DNA of 64,000 nucleotides from a virus, in IMG/VR virus record IMGVR_UViG_3300036945_000458, positions 1 through 64,000 of that record. The stretch is one strand, 5' to 3'. The position numbers were made by a program, and so were the translations under genes. The notes beneath the pieces were generated by a model. That model saw nothing but the letters and a program-made list of their open reading frames with translations, had not been told where the DNA came from and made no database searches. Positions within the stretch are counted from its first letter, which is position 1. The number at the start of each line of letters is the position of its first letter. Shown here in pieces: positions 1 through 9,265 of this stretch.

Positions 1-3000
1 TAAAAGGTGTAACTTACAATAGAGGTTTATTAGGAGCACTTGGTGGTGAAGCAGTTTATGATATAACTAATCCATTAGCTACATCGCCATCACAACCATC
101 ATTATTACCACCATCGTTATTAGAAACATCGCCACCTCCTATACCTCCACGAATATCTTCTGATAAACCTATTCAATATTATAACACTAATCCTAAATAT
201 GGAGAAGTAGAAAAACCTGGACAATCTTCTAATATAAAATATGTTCCTGTTTCTAATTCACAAGAATTAAAACAATGGAAAAAACAAAAGACAGAACCAT
301 TAGATTTACCTGAACCAGCAGGTCCTGTAACATTTCCAATAGAATCACCATCAGCACCTGCAGAGTTTGCAATGGGTGGTTCTATTCCAGGAGCTGTAGG
401 ATTTACATACGCACGTACGAAAGGCATTCCATCTAATGGTCCATATGCAAAGAAGACATTGGCTAGTGCACAGAATGGTGAGCAATTAGATATGCATGGA
501 AATCCAATGCTTGCAAGAAGAGTGGATAATCCTAACATAAATAGAAGTTACTATGATCCTAGGATAAACACAATGAACATAGGAACTGATTACACTACAT
601 GGAAAGATGGTGAGGGTAACCAATTAACAGGAGATGATTTGAAATATCATCAAGACAAACTGTTGGCACACGAAAACTATCATGCTATTCAGCATTCAGA
701 AGGTAGAGACAATTATGACATAGCTCATAATACAGAAGATAGACAATGGGCTGAGATGCAAAAGCGTCCACAGATGATGACCACTGATGCTATATGGAAT
801 AATTTTTATAATAGAAGTGATTTAGAAGATCAACAAGACTATGAAAGATTAATAAATGATATTCCAGAAACAAGGATTCTTAATGAAAATTTATTATTTG
901 ACAAAGTTCTTGATAGCCAAAGATATGATAATCCTTCTAATGCAGAAGGAGAAGCAAAGTTTTACGAAGATACAGGAGTTGATCTTAGTAAACAATCTCC
1001 ATTTTCTTTAAACTTTACAGAATTTCAAAATGGTGGAGAGATGTCTTACTACCAACATGGACTAGATTGGAAACCTAAAGGAATGAGGAATGGTGGATGG
1101 TTAGATTCATTTGCTGAAGGGGGAGTTATTAAAGATGACAGAGGACAATGGGCTCATCCAGGAGAAGTAACAGAAATAGGTTCTAACAACATAACCATGC
1201 AAGGAGTTCATTATGATGTATTAGGAATATCAGATGAAGGAGATACAAAACTAATGAAACCAGGAAAGAATTATAAGTTCAAAGGAAAGAAAGTAACAGA
1301 GTTTCCAATGGCTAAGAATGGTGTAAATCAACAAGATCAAAAAACTTTTGAACAGTTAGATCAATTAACTAACTTTACAAACTATAATACAAAGCAACCT
1401 GGTGGATGGTTAGATAAGTTTGCAGAGGGAGGAACGTTACCTGCAGAAGCAGCTAGTTTGCCTGCAGAGTCATATGATATCAAAGAAGGAGATACATTAT
1501 TTGAAATTGCTCGTGACAATGATGTTCCATTAAACACGTTAGCAAATGCAAATAATTTATCTAATCCTGATCTTATTAAAACAGGAAACAAGCTAGTGAT
1601 TCCAAAACAATACAAAAAAGAATTATCATTTGCACAAATTCCTACAGCTGATAACAAGAAAGTTGTGATAGATAACTTTAGTCCTCACTACGATTATATT
1701 GTAGAAGGAGATAAAACTTATTACAAAGTTAAAAGTGGAAAAACGTGGGCAGATATTTCTGATAATAAACAAGCTAGAGAAAACCTAATGAGTTTCTTAG
1801 ATAAGAATGATTATTGGGCAGGGTATGGTAGTGGTGAGAAAGCTAAGTATGATAAGGTGCATCATCAACCTGTAGTTGTTCCTGGAAGTAAAGTTCCAAA
1901 AACAACACCAAGTGTAATAAGAAATACTGAAACAGGTAATAAACCTGCAATTGTAAAACGACCTATTAATAAAGTAGTCAAAGAAGAACCAGGATTCTTT
2001 AGTGACATTTCTGAGTTTGTATATTCAGGAGTTAAATCTCTAGAGAAAAAATGGGAGGATGTAAAAAAAGAAACTAGTGACATAGTTAAAGACGTAGAAA
2101 ATTCTGTAAAAACAAGTGCAAACAATGCTATTCGTACAACAGAAGATGCATACCAAACTGTAGTGAATGGTGTGGAACGTAAGTATAAAACTTACACAGG
2201 AGATGATGATGATATTAAAGTTACAACTAAAACTTCTCCAATACCTAAAACTGTAAAAGAATGGTATGGTAATAAATCTGGAGCTGAGATTACACAGGTT
2301 ATAGATGCACCAAATACTAATGGTAGAGTTTATAAACAACAGGTTTTACCTACATCTAATATTAAATTTGGAGTTAGAAATAGAGGAGAATATAAAGATA
2401 TCAATACTGATGGTTTAGAAGTTACAACTTTTAATGCATTTAGTAAAGATCCTCTTCCTGATAATACAACAGTATTAGCTGTAGATCCTAAAGGAAATTT
2501 ACATACTGGAGCATATAAAGATTTCAAAGGACAGAAAGGTTATTTGTTCAGTAAAACTTTTAGAAATAACATTGTTGATTTTTCTGAAGTTAATGGAAAG
2601 AGTGAATATGTAAGTGGTGTAGCATCAGGAAATCCTAAATATCAACAACCAAAAATCAAAGTGTTAGGTGATGATGGTAAAGTTGTAAATGGATCTTTGA
2701 ACATATTAGTAAAAGATGATAGTAAAAAAGATTACTATGGTCAAGTTCAAGGTGGTCGTATATTATTTGTGAACCCAGATACAAAAGAACAATATCTTGT
2801 ATCTGGAAGTATGAGTCACATTAAACAGAAGTTCAAAGAGTTAAAAGGAAATTCTAAATATTTAGAGGCGTACACATTAGACAATGGTACTTATTCAAGA
2901 GGACTATCTTATAAAGATAAGAAACTTACTAAGGATAGATTGAAATCATATGACTTAGAAAATACAGGTGGAGGTAATGGATTATACATATTAGATTACA

Positions 3001-3533
3001 AACAACCAGTTAGTAAATATGAAGAAGACTATATTGACAACATGCCAAATGTTAGAACAAAGAATGATACGAGTTATAAAAAAGGACATCCTTTAAAAAA
3101 TGAAGTAAAAAATATTGTATTACATCACACAGCATACACAGGACCTAATGCTGAACAAGAGCTTAATAAACAATATATGACTCCAGGAAATAACTCTTCT
3201 CATATTGTAATACAACAAAATGGTAAGAGAAGTGTTTATGCATCTCCAGAACAAGTTACATTCCATGCTGGAGAATCAGAATGGAACAAAAGAAAAGACG
3301 TTAATGATTTTAGTATAGGTGTAGAATTTCAAGGAGACACAAATAAGAAACCATTAACTCAAGCACAAATAGAATCATTTGTTGAGTACTATGCTCCACT
3401 AGCTAAAAAATATAATTTATCTTTGAAAGATATTATAACTCATCAAATGGTTGCACCAGGAAGAAAACCTGATATAAATGAAAAACAATACGCTCGAATA
3501 TTAAAATATATGAGAGATAAAAACTTTAAATAA
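1..3533 (+). CDS. Virion-associated lysin: zincin-like + LysM + amidase_2 (5'-partial)
   Basis: The frame is open from base 3 leftwards out of the window, so the gene starts upstream; the first ATG at 372 is probably internal. The visible order is a proline-rich linker (about 3-370), an HExxH motif (HENYH, 669-683) suggesting a zinc peptidase, a Bacteroidota-phage virion motif around 1080-1320 (SNNITMQGV...KVTEFPM), a LysM peptidoglycan-binding repeat (about 1465-1615), a long low-complexity middle, and a C-terminal N-acetylmuramoyl-L-alanine amidase type 2 domain (about 3090-3530, with LHHTAYT, a TFHAG segment and THQ..APGRKPD). Two GGWLD.FAEGG copies flank the virion motif. Its place ahead of structural genes, far from the lysis cassette, suggests a tail or ejectosome enzyme that opens the wall on entry rather than an endolysin. 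The amidase and LysM calls are firm; the N-terminal peptidase is a motif-level guess. Confidence 0.82.
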   Translation, partial: KGVTYNRGLLGALGGEAVYDITNPLATSPSQPSLLPPSLLETSPPPIPPRISSDKPIQYYNTNPKYGEVEKPGQSSNIKYVPVSNSQELKQWKKQKTEPLDLPEPAGPVTFPIESPSAPAEFAMGGSIPGAVGFTYARTKGIPSNGPYAKKTLASAQNGEQLDMHGNPMLARRVDNPNINRSYYDPRINTMNIGTDYTTWKDGEGNQLTGDDLKYHQDKLLAHENYHAIQHSEGRDNYDIAHNTEDRQWAEMQKRPQMMTTDAIWNNFYNRSDLEDQQDYERLINDIPETRILNENLLFDKVLDSQRYDNPSNAEGEAKFYEDTGVDLSKQSPFSLNFTEFQNGGEMSYYQHGLDWKPKGMRNGGWLDSFAEGGVIKDDRGQWAHPGEVTEIGSNNITMQGVHYDVLGISDEGDTKLMKPGKNYKFKGKKVTEFPMAKNGVNQQDQKTFEQLDQLTNFTNYNTKQPGGWLDKFAEGGTLPAEAASLPAESYDIKEGDTLFEIARDNDVPLNTLANANNLSNPDLIKTGNKLVIPKQYKKELSFAQIPTADNKKVVIDNFSPHYDYIVEGDKTYYKVKSGKTWADISDNKQARENLMSFLDKNDYWAGYGSGEKAKYDKVHHQPVVVPGSKVPKTTPSVIRNTETGNKPAIVKRPINKVVKEEPGFFSDISEFVYSGVKSLEKKWEDVKKETSDIVKDVENSVKTSANNAIRTTEDAYQTVVNGVERKYKTYTGDDDDIKVTTKTSPIPKTVKEWYGNKSGAEITQVIDAPNTNGRVYKQQVLPTSNIKFGVRNRGEYKDINTDGLEVTTFNAFSKDPLPDNTTVLAVDPKGNLHTGAYKDFKGQKGYLFSKTFRNNIVDFSEVNGKSEYVSGVASGNPKYQQPKIKVLGDDGKVVNGSLNILVKDDSKKDYYGQVQGGRILFVNPDTKEQYLVSGSMSHIKQKFKELKGNSKYLEAYTLDNGTYSRGLSYKDKKLTKDRLKSYDLENTGGGNGLYILDYKQPVSKYEEDYIDNMPNVRTKNDTSYKKGHPLKNEVKNIVLHHTAYTGPNAEQELNKQYMTPGNNSSHIVIQQNGKRSVYASPEQVTFHAGESEWNKRKDVNDFSIGVEFQGDTNKKPLTQAQIESFVEYYAPLAKKYNLSLKDIITHQMVAPGRKPDINEKQYARILKYMRDKNFK

Positions 3534-3543
3534 TACAATTAAT

Positions 3544-6486
3544 ATGAAGGCTCAAATATTAAAAATCGCAGGAGTTAAATCTGAAAAAGAATTCTATAAA
3601 AAGTTTCCTTCAGAGGAAGCATTTATGAAAGTGCATGGTAAAGCTTTTAAGAAAGCTCAAACTTCTGATGCAGTTGAGAAAGCTCAATTTGGTCTTCTTC
3701 AACCTGCAGGTACTACCTATGGAACACCTCAGCAACAACTTTCTCAATCAGCAGGTGCTGCTGTTAATACTTTTCAACAAAATAATCCAATTGGAACTGC
3801 TGCAGCTGCTGCAGGAGGTGGTGGTGGACCTTTAGGTTTTCTAGGTGGTCTTTTTGGTGGAGGTGCTGGAGGTGCTGGTGGATTTAATCCATTGAGCACA
3901 ATACCAATAGCAGGAAGTGCTTTTGGTGTAATTGACTCATTCATTAACAGTAAGAAAAAAAGAGATGTTGCAAGACAGAATGCAGCATTAACATCAGTGC
4001 AAGCAGAAGCATCAGGTACAAGAGCTGAAGATCCTACACGTAATTATAACTTTCCTCAAGTTGGATTATCAGGAGGAATGGGTATGGGTACAAATCCACT
4101 AGCAAGAGATGGAGCAGAGATTCAAAACACTTATGCTCCTGGTACACTGTATGATGATCTTGGGTATGAGCCACTCAATGATTCAGATGAAGTAAAAGCA
4201 TATGCGTATGGTGGAGATATTCCTAGAGCAGCAAGTGGGGTTATGCAGTTTATGAAAAATAGAGGATCAAACATGTTAAGTAATCAACTTGCTGCTAGTA
4301 ATGATTTTAATACAGGAAGTCAATTAGGTGGTCTTCTTGGTGATGTAGGTGATTTTATAGTTCCTGGATCAAGCATGATTACTAAACCACTTTTAACAGG
4401 TGTAATGGGTGCACTTGATCCAATTGCCAATGAGACTAAAGGATATAAAAAACAATCCCAAAAAAATCAAGATCAAATTATGGCTAACCAGTTTGCAAAT
4501 AGTAATGCAGCAATGAACGCATCTTACATGGAAGATGGTGGATGGGTGAGTCACGATTGGCAACCACAAGTGATAGCATCATTTGGAGGTCATAGTATGA
4601 AAGACTTATTGGCTCCAGATAAAACTATGGATACATTGAGAACAGGTGGGCACATCAAACAAAACAATATGTTCCCTCAAGATAGATATGCATTTGGTGG
4701 ACAGATGACTATGGAAGGTAATGGTGATACAGAACTTGTAGGATATAATCCTATTACAGCAAGTAGAGGTATTAGTGGAGAAACTAGAATCTCTAGAGGA
4801 CCTTCACACGACGAACAAGATAGAACAGGAGACTTCTCTATTCTAAATTATGGTGGTAACCAAGTGAATGTAGAAGGAGGAGAAACTATTATGGAACAAC
4901 AAGAAGATGGTGGTCAGATAGATCCTATGACAGGAAAACCTAATGCATCAGCTGTAGTTCTTGGAGACATGTACATAGGAGAAATTGGAAAAAATGTATT
5001 GGGACAAATAGATAAAAAACTATTGAAAGGAAAAAAAGATGTTAAGGATATAAAATTCAAACATCTTGGAAATACAATTGCAAAAGAAGAAGGAAAATTA
5101 AACAAAGCTGAACAAGAATATACAAGCATTGCTAGTTCTGTAAAAGGTAATTCTCCTTCAGAGTTATTAGCAACAAAAACAGCTGAAGTAGCTCTCGAAG
5201 GTATTAAGATGAGCTATGCAGATCTTGATGGCATAAAATCAAAACTTTCTGATATACAGAACACATATCATGATGTAGCTGAAGCTAATGGGTATGATGA
5301 CACTCCTAAGTTCTTAGAAGATCTTAAGAGAAACAAATTCACTCCAATAGACATGAATGTGAATAAATCTATGTCTGCTCAGAAAGGCACAAAATTAAAT
5401 AAAGGATTGTATGATGATGAAGAAGAAGTTAATGAAGAAATTAAATCAAAACAAAAAGATTCAAAAGTTGCAACATCAAAAGCTTCTGCATTTAATATTA
5501 CTCGTCCTGCTCCCCAATTTGATCGTTCAAATTTTAGTTTTGAAGATGTAATGTTTAAAGAAGATCCTGCACTTGGAACACCTTCACCTTATGTTTCTTC
5601 TCAAACTATTCCTCAAAGTAGAATTAATCAGATAACGAAATTAGGAAAGATGGCAGATGTTCCTGAATCAGCTCGTAAAAAAGAAACAAAAGAAGAAAAG
5701 AAAAAAGACGATACATATAACAGAAGTGCATGGATGGATGTGTTATCAGAAATGGTTCCATACCTAAGACCTACTAATCAAGAAGACATTGATCCTAGAC
5801 AACTCTATGGAGAAAACTTCATAATGTCATCTAACCAAATACAACCTGTAGGTACGCAATCATATCAACCTATGCTTCCAACAAGAAGAGGTAATATATC
5901 TATGCAAGACCAATTAAATGAGAACACTGCAGCATATAGAGCAGCACAAAGACAATTAGGATATAACCCAGCAGCTCAAGCAAATCTTGCTGCTCAGATG
6001 TATGGAGCTAATTCAAAAGTGCTTGCAGATCAAATGAGAATAAATCAGGAGATGGATAACAAGTACTACTTAGATAGTATTGCTACGATGAATGATGCGC
6101 AGCTTAAAAACATTAGCTTGTACGATACACAACAACAAAGACAGAACCAAGCTATTAGTAATACAAGAGATGCTACGTTAGCTGCACTTAATTCATACAG
6201 TGATAAAGTTGTTAAAAACACTGCATCTAATAGAAAACTTGGTATATACGAAAACATGTATAACTACAGATTTGATCCTGTTACAGGAAGAGCAATAAAC
6301 TATAATGCCCCTCATCAATTTAACTATAATGGAGTTGCTTCTACAGATAAGAAAGCTTCTCTTCCTGAAGGATATGAATACCTTTATGATTCAGAAGGAA
6401 ACCCTACTGATGTTAGAAAGAAAAAAGAAACTAAGACCAAAGACTCAAGAAATGGTTCAATTGTAAAATCACTTAAGTCCCTCTAA
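3544..6486 (+). CDS. Large virion structural/ejection protein
   Basis: A 980-residue protein of a type seen beside lysin genes in Bacteroidota phages. The N-terminus (EKEFYKKFPSEEAFMK, then KAQFG at 46-50) is followed by a Gly/Ala-rich hydrophobic stretch (about 85-135, GGGGG and FGGGAGG) that could contact membrane. The middle has several glycine-pair segments (EDGGWVSHDW, MEGNGDTELVGYNP). A Lys/Glu-rich segment (about 460-720) precedes a Gln/Asn-rich helical C-terminus. It starts 10 bp after the lysin stop, so the two are co-transcribed. I see no enzymatic motif. The role as tail or internal virion protein is inferred from position and composition. Confidence 0.6.
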   Translation: MKAQILKIAGVKSEKEFYKKFPSEEAFMKVHGKAFKKAQTSDAVEKAQFGLLQPAGTTYGTPQQQLSQSAGAAVNTFQQNNPIGTAAAAAGGGGGPLGFLGGLFGGGAGGAGGFNPLSTIPIAGSAFGVIDSFINSKKKRDVARQNAALTSVQAEASGTRAEDPTRNYNFPQVGLSGGMGMGTNPLARDGAEIQNTYAPGTLYDDLGYEPLNDSDEVKAYAYGGDIPRAASGVMQFMKNRGSNMLSNQLAASNDFNTGSQLGGLLGDVGDFIVPGSSMITKPLLTGVMGALDPIANETKGYKKQSQKNQDQIMANQFANSNAAMNASYMEDGGWVSHDWQPQVIASFGGHSMKDLLAPDKTMDTLRTGGHIKQNNMFPQDRYAFGGQMTMEGNGDTELVGYNPITASRGISGETRISRGPSHDEQDRTGDFSILNYGGNQVNVEGGETIMEQQEDGGQIDPMTGKPNASAVVLGDMYIGEIGKNVLGQIDKKLLKGKKDVKDIKFKHLGNTIAKEEGKLNKAEQEYTSIASSVKGNSPSELLATKTAEVALEGIKMSYADLDGIKSKLSDIQNTYHDVAEANGYDDTPKFLEDLKRNKFTPIDMNVNKSMSAQKGTKLNKGLYDDEEEVNEEIKSKQKDSKVATSKASAFNITRPAPQFDRSNFSFEDVMFKEDPALGTPSPYVSSQTIPQSRINQITKLGKMADVPESARKKETKEEKKKDDTYNRSAWMDVLSEMVPYLRPTNQEDIDPRQLYGENFIMSSNQIQPVGTQSYQPMLPTRRGNISMQDQLNENTAAYRAAQRQLGYNPAAQANLAAQMYGANSKVLADQMRINQEMDNKYYLDSIATMNDAQLKNISLYDTQQQRQNQAISNTRDATLAALNSYSDKVVKNTASNRKLGIYENMYNYRFDPVTGRAINYNAPHQFNYNGVASTDKKASLPEGYEYLYDSEGNPTDVRKKKETKTKDSRNGSIVKSLKSL

Positions 6487-6528
6487 CATTTTTAGTTATA
6501 AAGAATTACCAAAATTTATTACCCACTA

Positions 6529-6559
6529 TTGGATAGTATTATTATTCACATTACATTTG
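6529..6559 (+). promoter_or_regulatory. Bacteroidetes-type promoter
   Basis: TTG at 6529-6531, a 20-base spacer, then TACATTTG at 6552-6559. This matches the Bacteroidetes housekeeping consensus (TTTG/TTG, 19-21 bases, TAnnTTTG). It lies in the 110 bp gap before the gene at 6597. The core TTACATTTGCT is repeated exactly in the gap before the lysis cassette. Confidence 0.65.
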
Positions 6560-6596
6560 CTAATCACATGATTTATCATGTATAAAATAAACACAT

Positions 6597-9260
6597 ATGG
6601 CTTCATATACTGATAAAACCCCAACCTTTAATCCCTACGTAGAGCAGTTGCCCATTGAGGCAATGGTTCAGGTTGGTATGGAGAAACAGAAACAATATAA
6701 TGAAGGTATTGAAAAGATACAAACTAATATAGATAACGTTGCTGGTCTTGATATAATGAAGACTGAACACCAAAATTATCTAGAATCAAAATTAAATAAA
6801 CTAGGAAACGATCTTAAATATGTAGCTGCTGCAGACTTCTCAAACTTCCAACTTGTTAACTCTGTATCAGGAATGACAAATGAAATTGTCAAAGATCCAA
6901 TTGTTCAAGGTGCTGTGTATTCAACTAAGGTTGTTAGAAAAGGGCAGAATAATATGGAGACTGCAAAGAAGGCAGGAAAGTCTTCTGTTCAAAACGAAGC
7001 TAGATTTAACTATGATGTTTCTAATTGGTTAAACGATGGAGATATGTCTACTAAGTTCAATGGAGAATATGTAGACTACATAGACATTGATAAAAAACTT
7101 AGAGACGTTGCTGAGAAAATCCATGAGGTAGATAACTCATTTGAGATACCATTTAAAAGAGATAACGCAGGTAATACATTATATTATAAAACAGATGCTA
7201 AAGGTCAGACATCTGTATCAACAGATCCTAATAGTGGAGGTGTTACAAAAATAGATGACGCTATATTAAGTATTAAAACCAAAGGTAAACCTGCAGAAAA
7301 AATCTTAGCTAACTTCTATGACTCAATTAATGAGAATGATAAAAGACAATTAGGTATTGATTCTTGGTATCACTATAGAGGAGCTACAAAAGACACTTTC
7401 AAAAAAGACATATCAGATAATTACAGGAACACTAAAACAATGTTGAATGATGAGATTATTAATTTAAGTCTCAAACTTCAAACAGATACAAAGTTAACCA
7501 ACGTTGATAGAAGTGCAATACAAGCTAGAATAAATGATGTTAGTGAGATACTAAATAATGGAAGTCTTGACAAGAAGATGAATGATCAGCTTCTTGGTAT
7601 TGATAACATCAAAGATCTTGATAAGTTTAAACAAAATCTCTACACTGAAAAAACATTAACTAACTTAGCTAAAGACATGTCTTGGCAAAGTTATCAAATG
7701 GAATACAAAACCAATCCATATGCTCAAATGGATATGGAGAGAAAAAGATTACAATTCCAATACGACGATGCTGCTAGACAACAAAGAAATGCTGATCGTG
7801 CATTTGGTTGGGACCAAACTAAATTTTACATAGAGCAACAACAAAAGGCTGCTGAGAAACTTGGGTCACAACCTGTAGTAACTCCTGGCAGAATATCTAC
7901 AGATGTTGATAAACCAAGTCTTGATAAACTTAATAAAGAAATTATATCAATTTCAGGTGATCCAAAAGTTCCAGGATCTGGTCAGATACCAGAACTTAAT
8001 TCAGCATATGGTGCACTATTAACTGATCCTAATATTAAAGATAAGAAAAAATATTTGGATGGATTATACAGTGCATATGCAAAAGATCCTTCATTCCTTT
8101 CAAAAGTGAATGATCCAAATATGAAAGAGTATCTAGAAAAACGAAGATCATTAGAAATTACTATTGCACAAAAACGTGCATTGGCTACTGAAACAATGGT
8201 TCAATCTAAAAAATTTGATGAAAAATTAGATAAATTACTTGCAAGCGAACCAGGTATTGTTACAACAAGTGGCAGATCATTATATACAGCAAAAGATTTA
8301 TTTGAATTTAATAACTCAGCAAAATCTTATTATAGAACTACTTATAGAACAGGTGCTCCAGGAGGAGAAATTGCAAATGTTACATTGGATGCTAAAGGGA
8401 TGATGGCAGAATTCAAAGGAACAAAGAAAGAAGCTTTGGCAAAAGCTTTTATCAATGAGTATTATAGAAAAGAATTATCTCCTACAGAGAAAGTTTTATT
8501 TAAAAGAATGAAAGAAGTAGGTTATAAATATGGTGCTGTAGGTAATCAAATACATTATGATAAAATGGCTTTTCAAGCTGACTTCCTTGCTAAGTCTATG
8601 CCAGAAAGACAAACAAATATTGGTACATTGAGTTCTGCTAATACAGATGACATGGATAGAGTTACTCAATTAATTACAAGAAAAGGAATTGAGTTTAGTC
8701 AAGGTGGTGTAGACTCTGATAAGAAAGGTCAATTTGATCCTGATCAAATCCAAACATTAAGAGAAGGAAAAGGTGTTGGATATACTATCGAGAAGAAATA
8801 TGATGGTAGTGCAAATCTTATCATATCTAGTGGTAAAACTCAACAGATTATTCCAATGACACCTAGTGAGTTTAGTGCATACTTTCCTAGATATAGCAGA
8901 CCAAATGCAGTAAATGATATTAAGTATGCAGTGTTAGGTTCTCCAAATAAAACAACAAACCTTAATGGGGTTAAAGATGCTTCTGCTGCAGTGAATGCAT
9001 ATCTATCAGGAGAAAGTCTTCCACAACTAAAAGGTACATCTATTTCTCCATTAGTAAGACTTGATGTCGATGGAAGTCCTTTTAATGATGGTAGTGCTAA
9101 TGATAGATATGTTGTAAGAATGTATGTAAATAATAATGGAGAGTGGCTTACACAAACTCTTACTCCTGATTATGTAAACGATGCAACAATGCAAGGTATC
9201 ATAAATGGGATAGGCACAACTACTGTTGAAGAAATATTAAAACAAAATCGTAAAAGATAA
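6597..9260 (+). CDS. Virion cargo/ejection protein, crAss-like type
   Basis: An 887-residue protein. The N-terminus (F.PYVEQLPIEAM, then KQKQYNEG..KI, AGLD, YL..KLNKLG, and DFSNFQLV) is a pattern that recurs in Bacteroidota phage proteins encoded just before giant RNA polymerase genes. It is rich in charged helices with no signal peptide, membrane segment or catalytic motif visible. It is the first gene after a strong promoter match, and its stop is 5 bp before the polymerase gene. Co-packaging with the polymerase is a reasonable inference from synteny with crAss-like phages, but the function is not shown by the sequence. Confidence 0.6.
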   Translation: MASYTDKTPTFNPYVEQLPIEAMVQVGMEKQKQYNEGIEKIQTNIDNVAGLDIMKTEHQNYLESKLNKLGNDLKYVAAADFSNFQLVNSVSGMTNEIVKDPIVQGAVYSTKVVRKGQNNMETAKKAGKSSVQNEARFNYDVSNWLNDGDMSTKFNGEYVDYIDIDKKLRDVAEKIHEVDNSFEIPFKRDNAGNTLYYKTDAKGQTSVSTDPNSGGVTKIDDAILSIKTKGKPAEKILANFYDSINENDKRQLGIDSWYHYRGATKDTFKKDISDNYRNTKTMLNDEIINLSLKLQTDTKLTNVDRSAIQARINDVSEILNNGSLDKKMNDQLLGIDNIKDLDKFKQNLYTEKTLTNLAKDMSWQSYQMEYKTNPYAQMDMERKRLQFQYDDAARQQRNADRAFGWDQTKFYIEQQQKAAEKLGSQPVVTPGRISTDVDKPSLDKLNKEIISISGDPKVPGSGQIPELNSAYGALLTDPNIKDKKKYLDGLYSAYAKDPSFLSKVNDPNMKEYLEKRRSLEITIAQKRALATETMVQSKKFDEKLDKLLASEPGIVTTSGRSLYTAKDLFEFNNSAKSYYRTTYRTGAPGGEIANVTLDAKGMMAEFKGTKKEALAKAFINEYYRKELSPTEKVLFKRMKEVGYKYGAVGNQIHYDKMAFQADFLAKSMPERQTNIGTLSSANTDDMDRVTQLITRKGIEFSQGGVDSDKKGQFDPDQIQTLREGKGVGYTIEKKYDGSANLIISSGKTQQIIPMTPSEFSAYFPRYSRPNAVNDIKYAVLGSPNKTTNLNGVKDASAAVNAYLSGESLPQLKGTSISPLVRLDVDGSPFNDGSANDRYVVRMYVNNNGEWLTQTLTPDYVNDATMQGIINGIGTTTVEEILKQNRKR

Positions 9261-9265
9261 ATATT

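Noticed and set aside
372-3533. Start of the lysin gene at the ATG at 372
   Set aside because: The same frame is open to the left edge with a proline-rich coding-like stretch, so the real start is upstream of the window.
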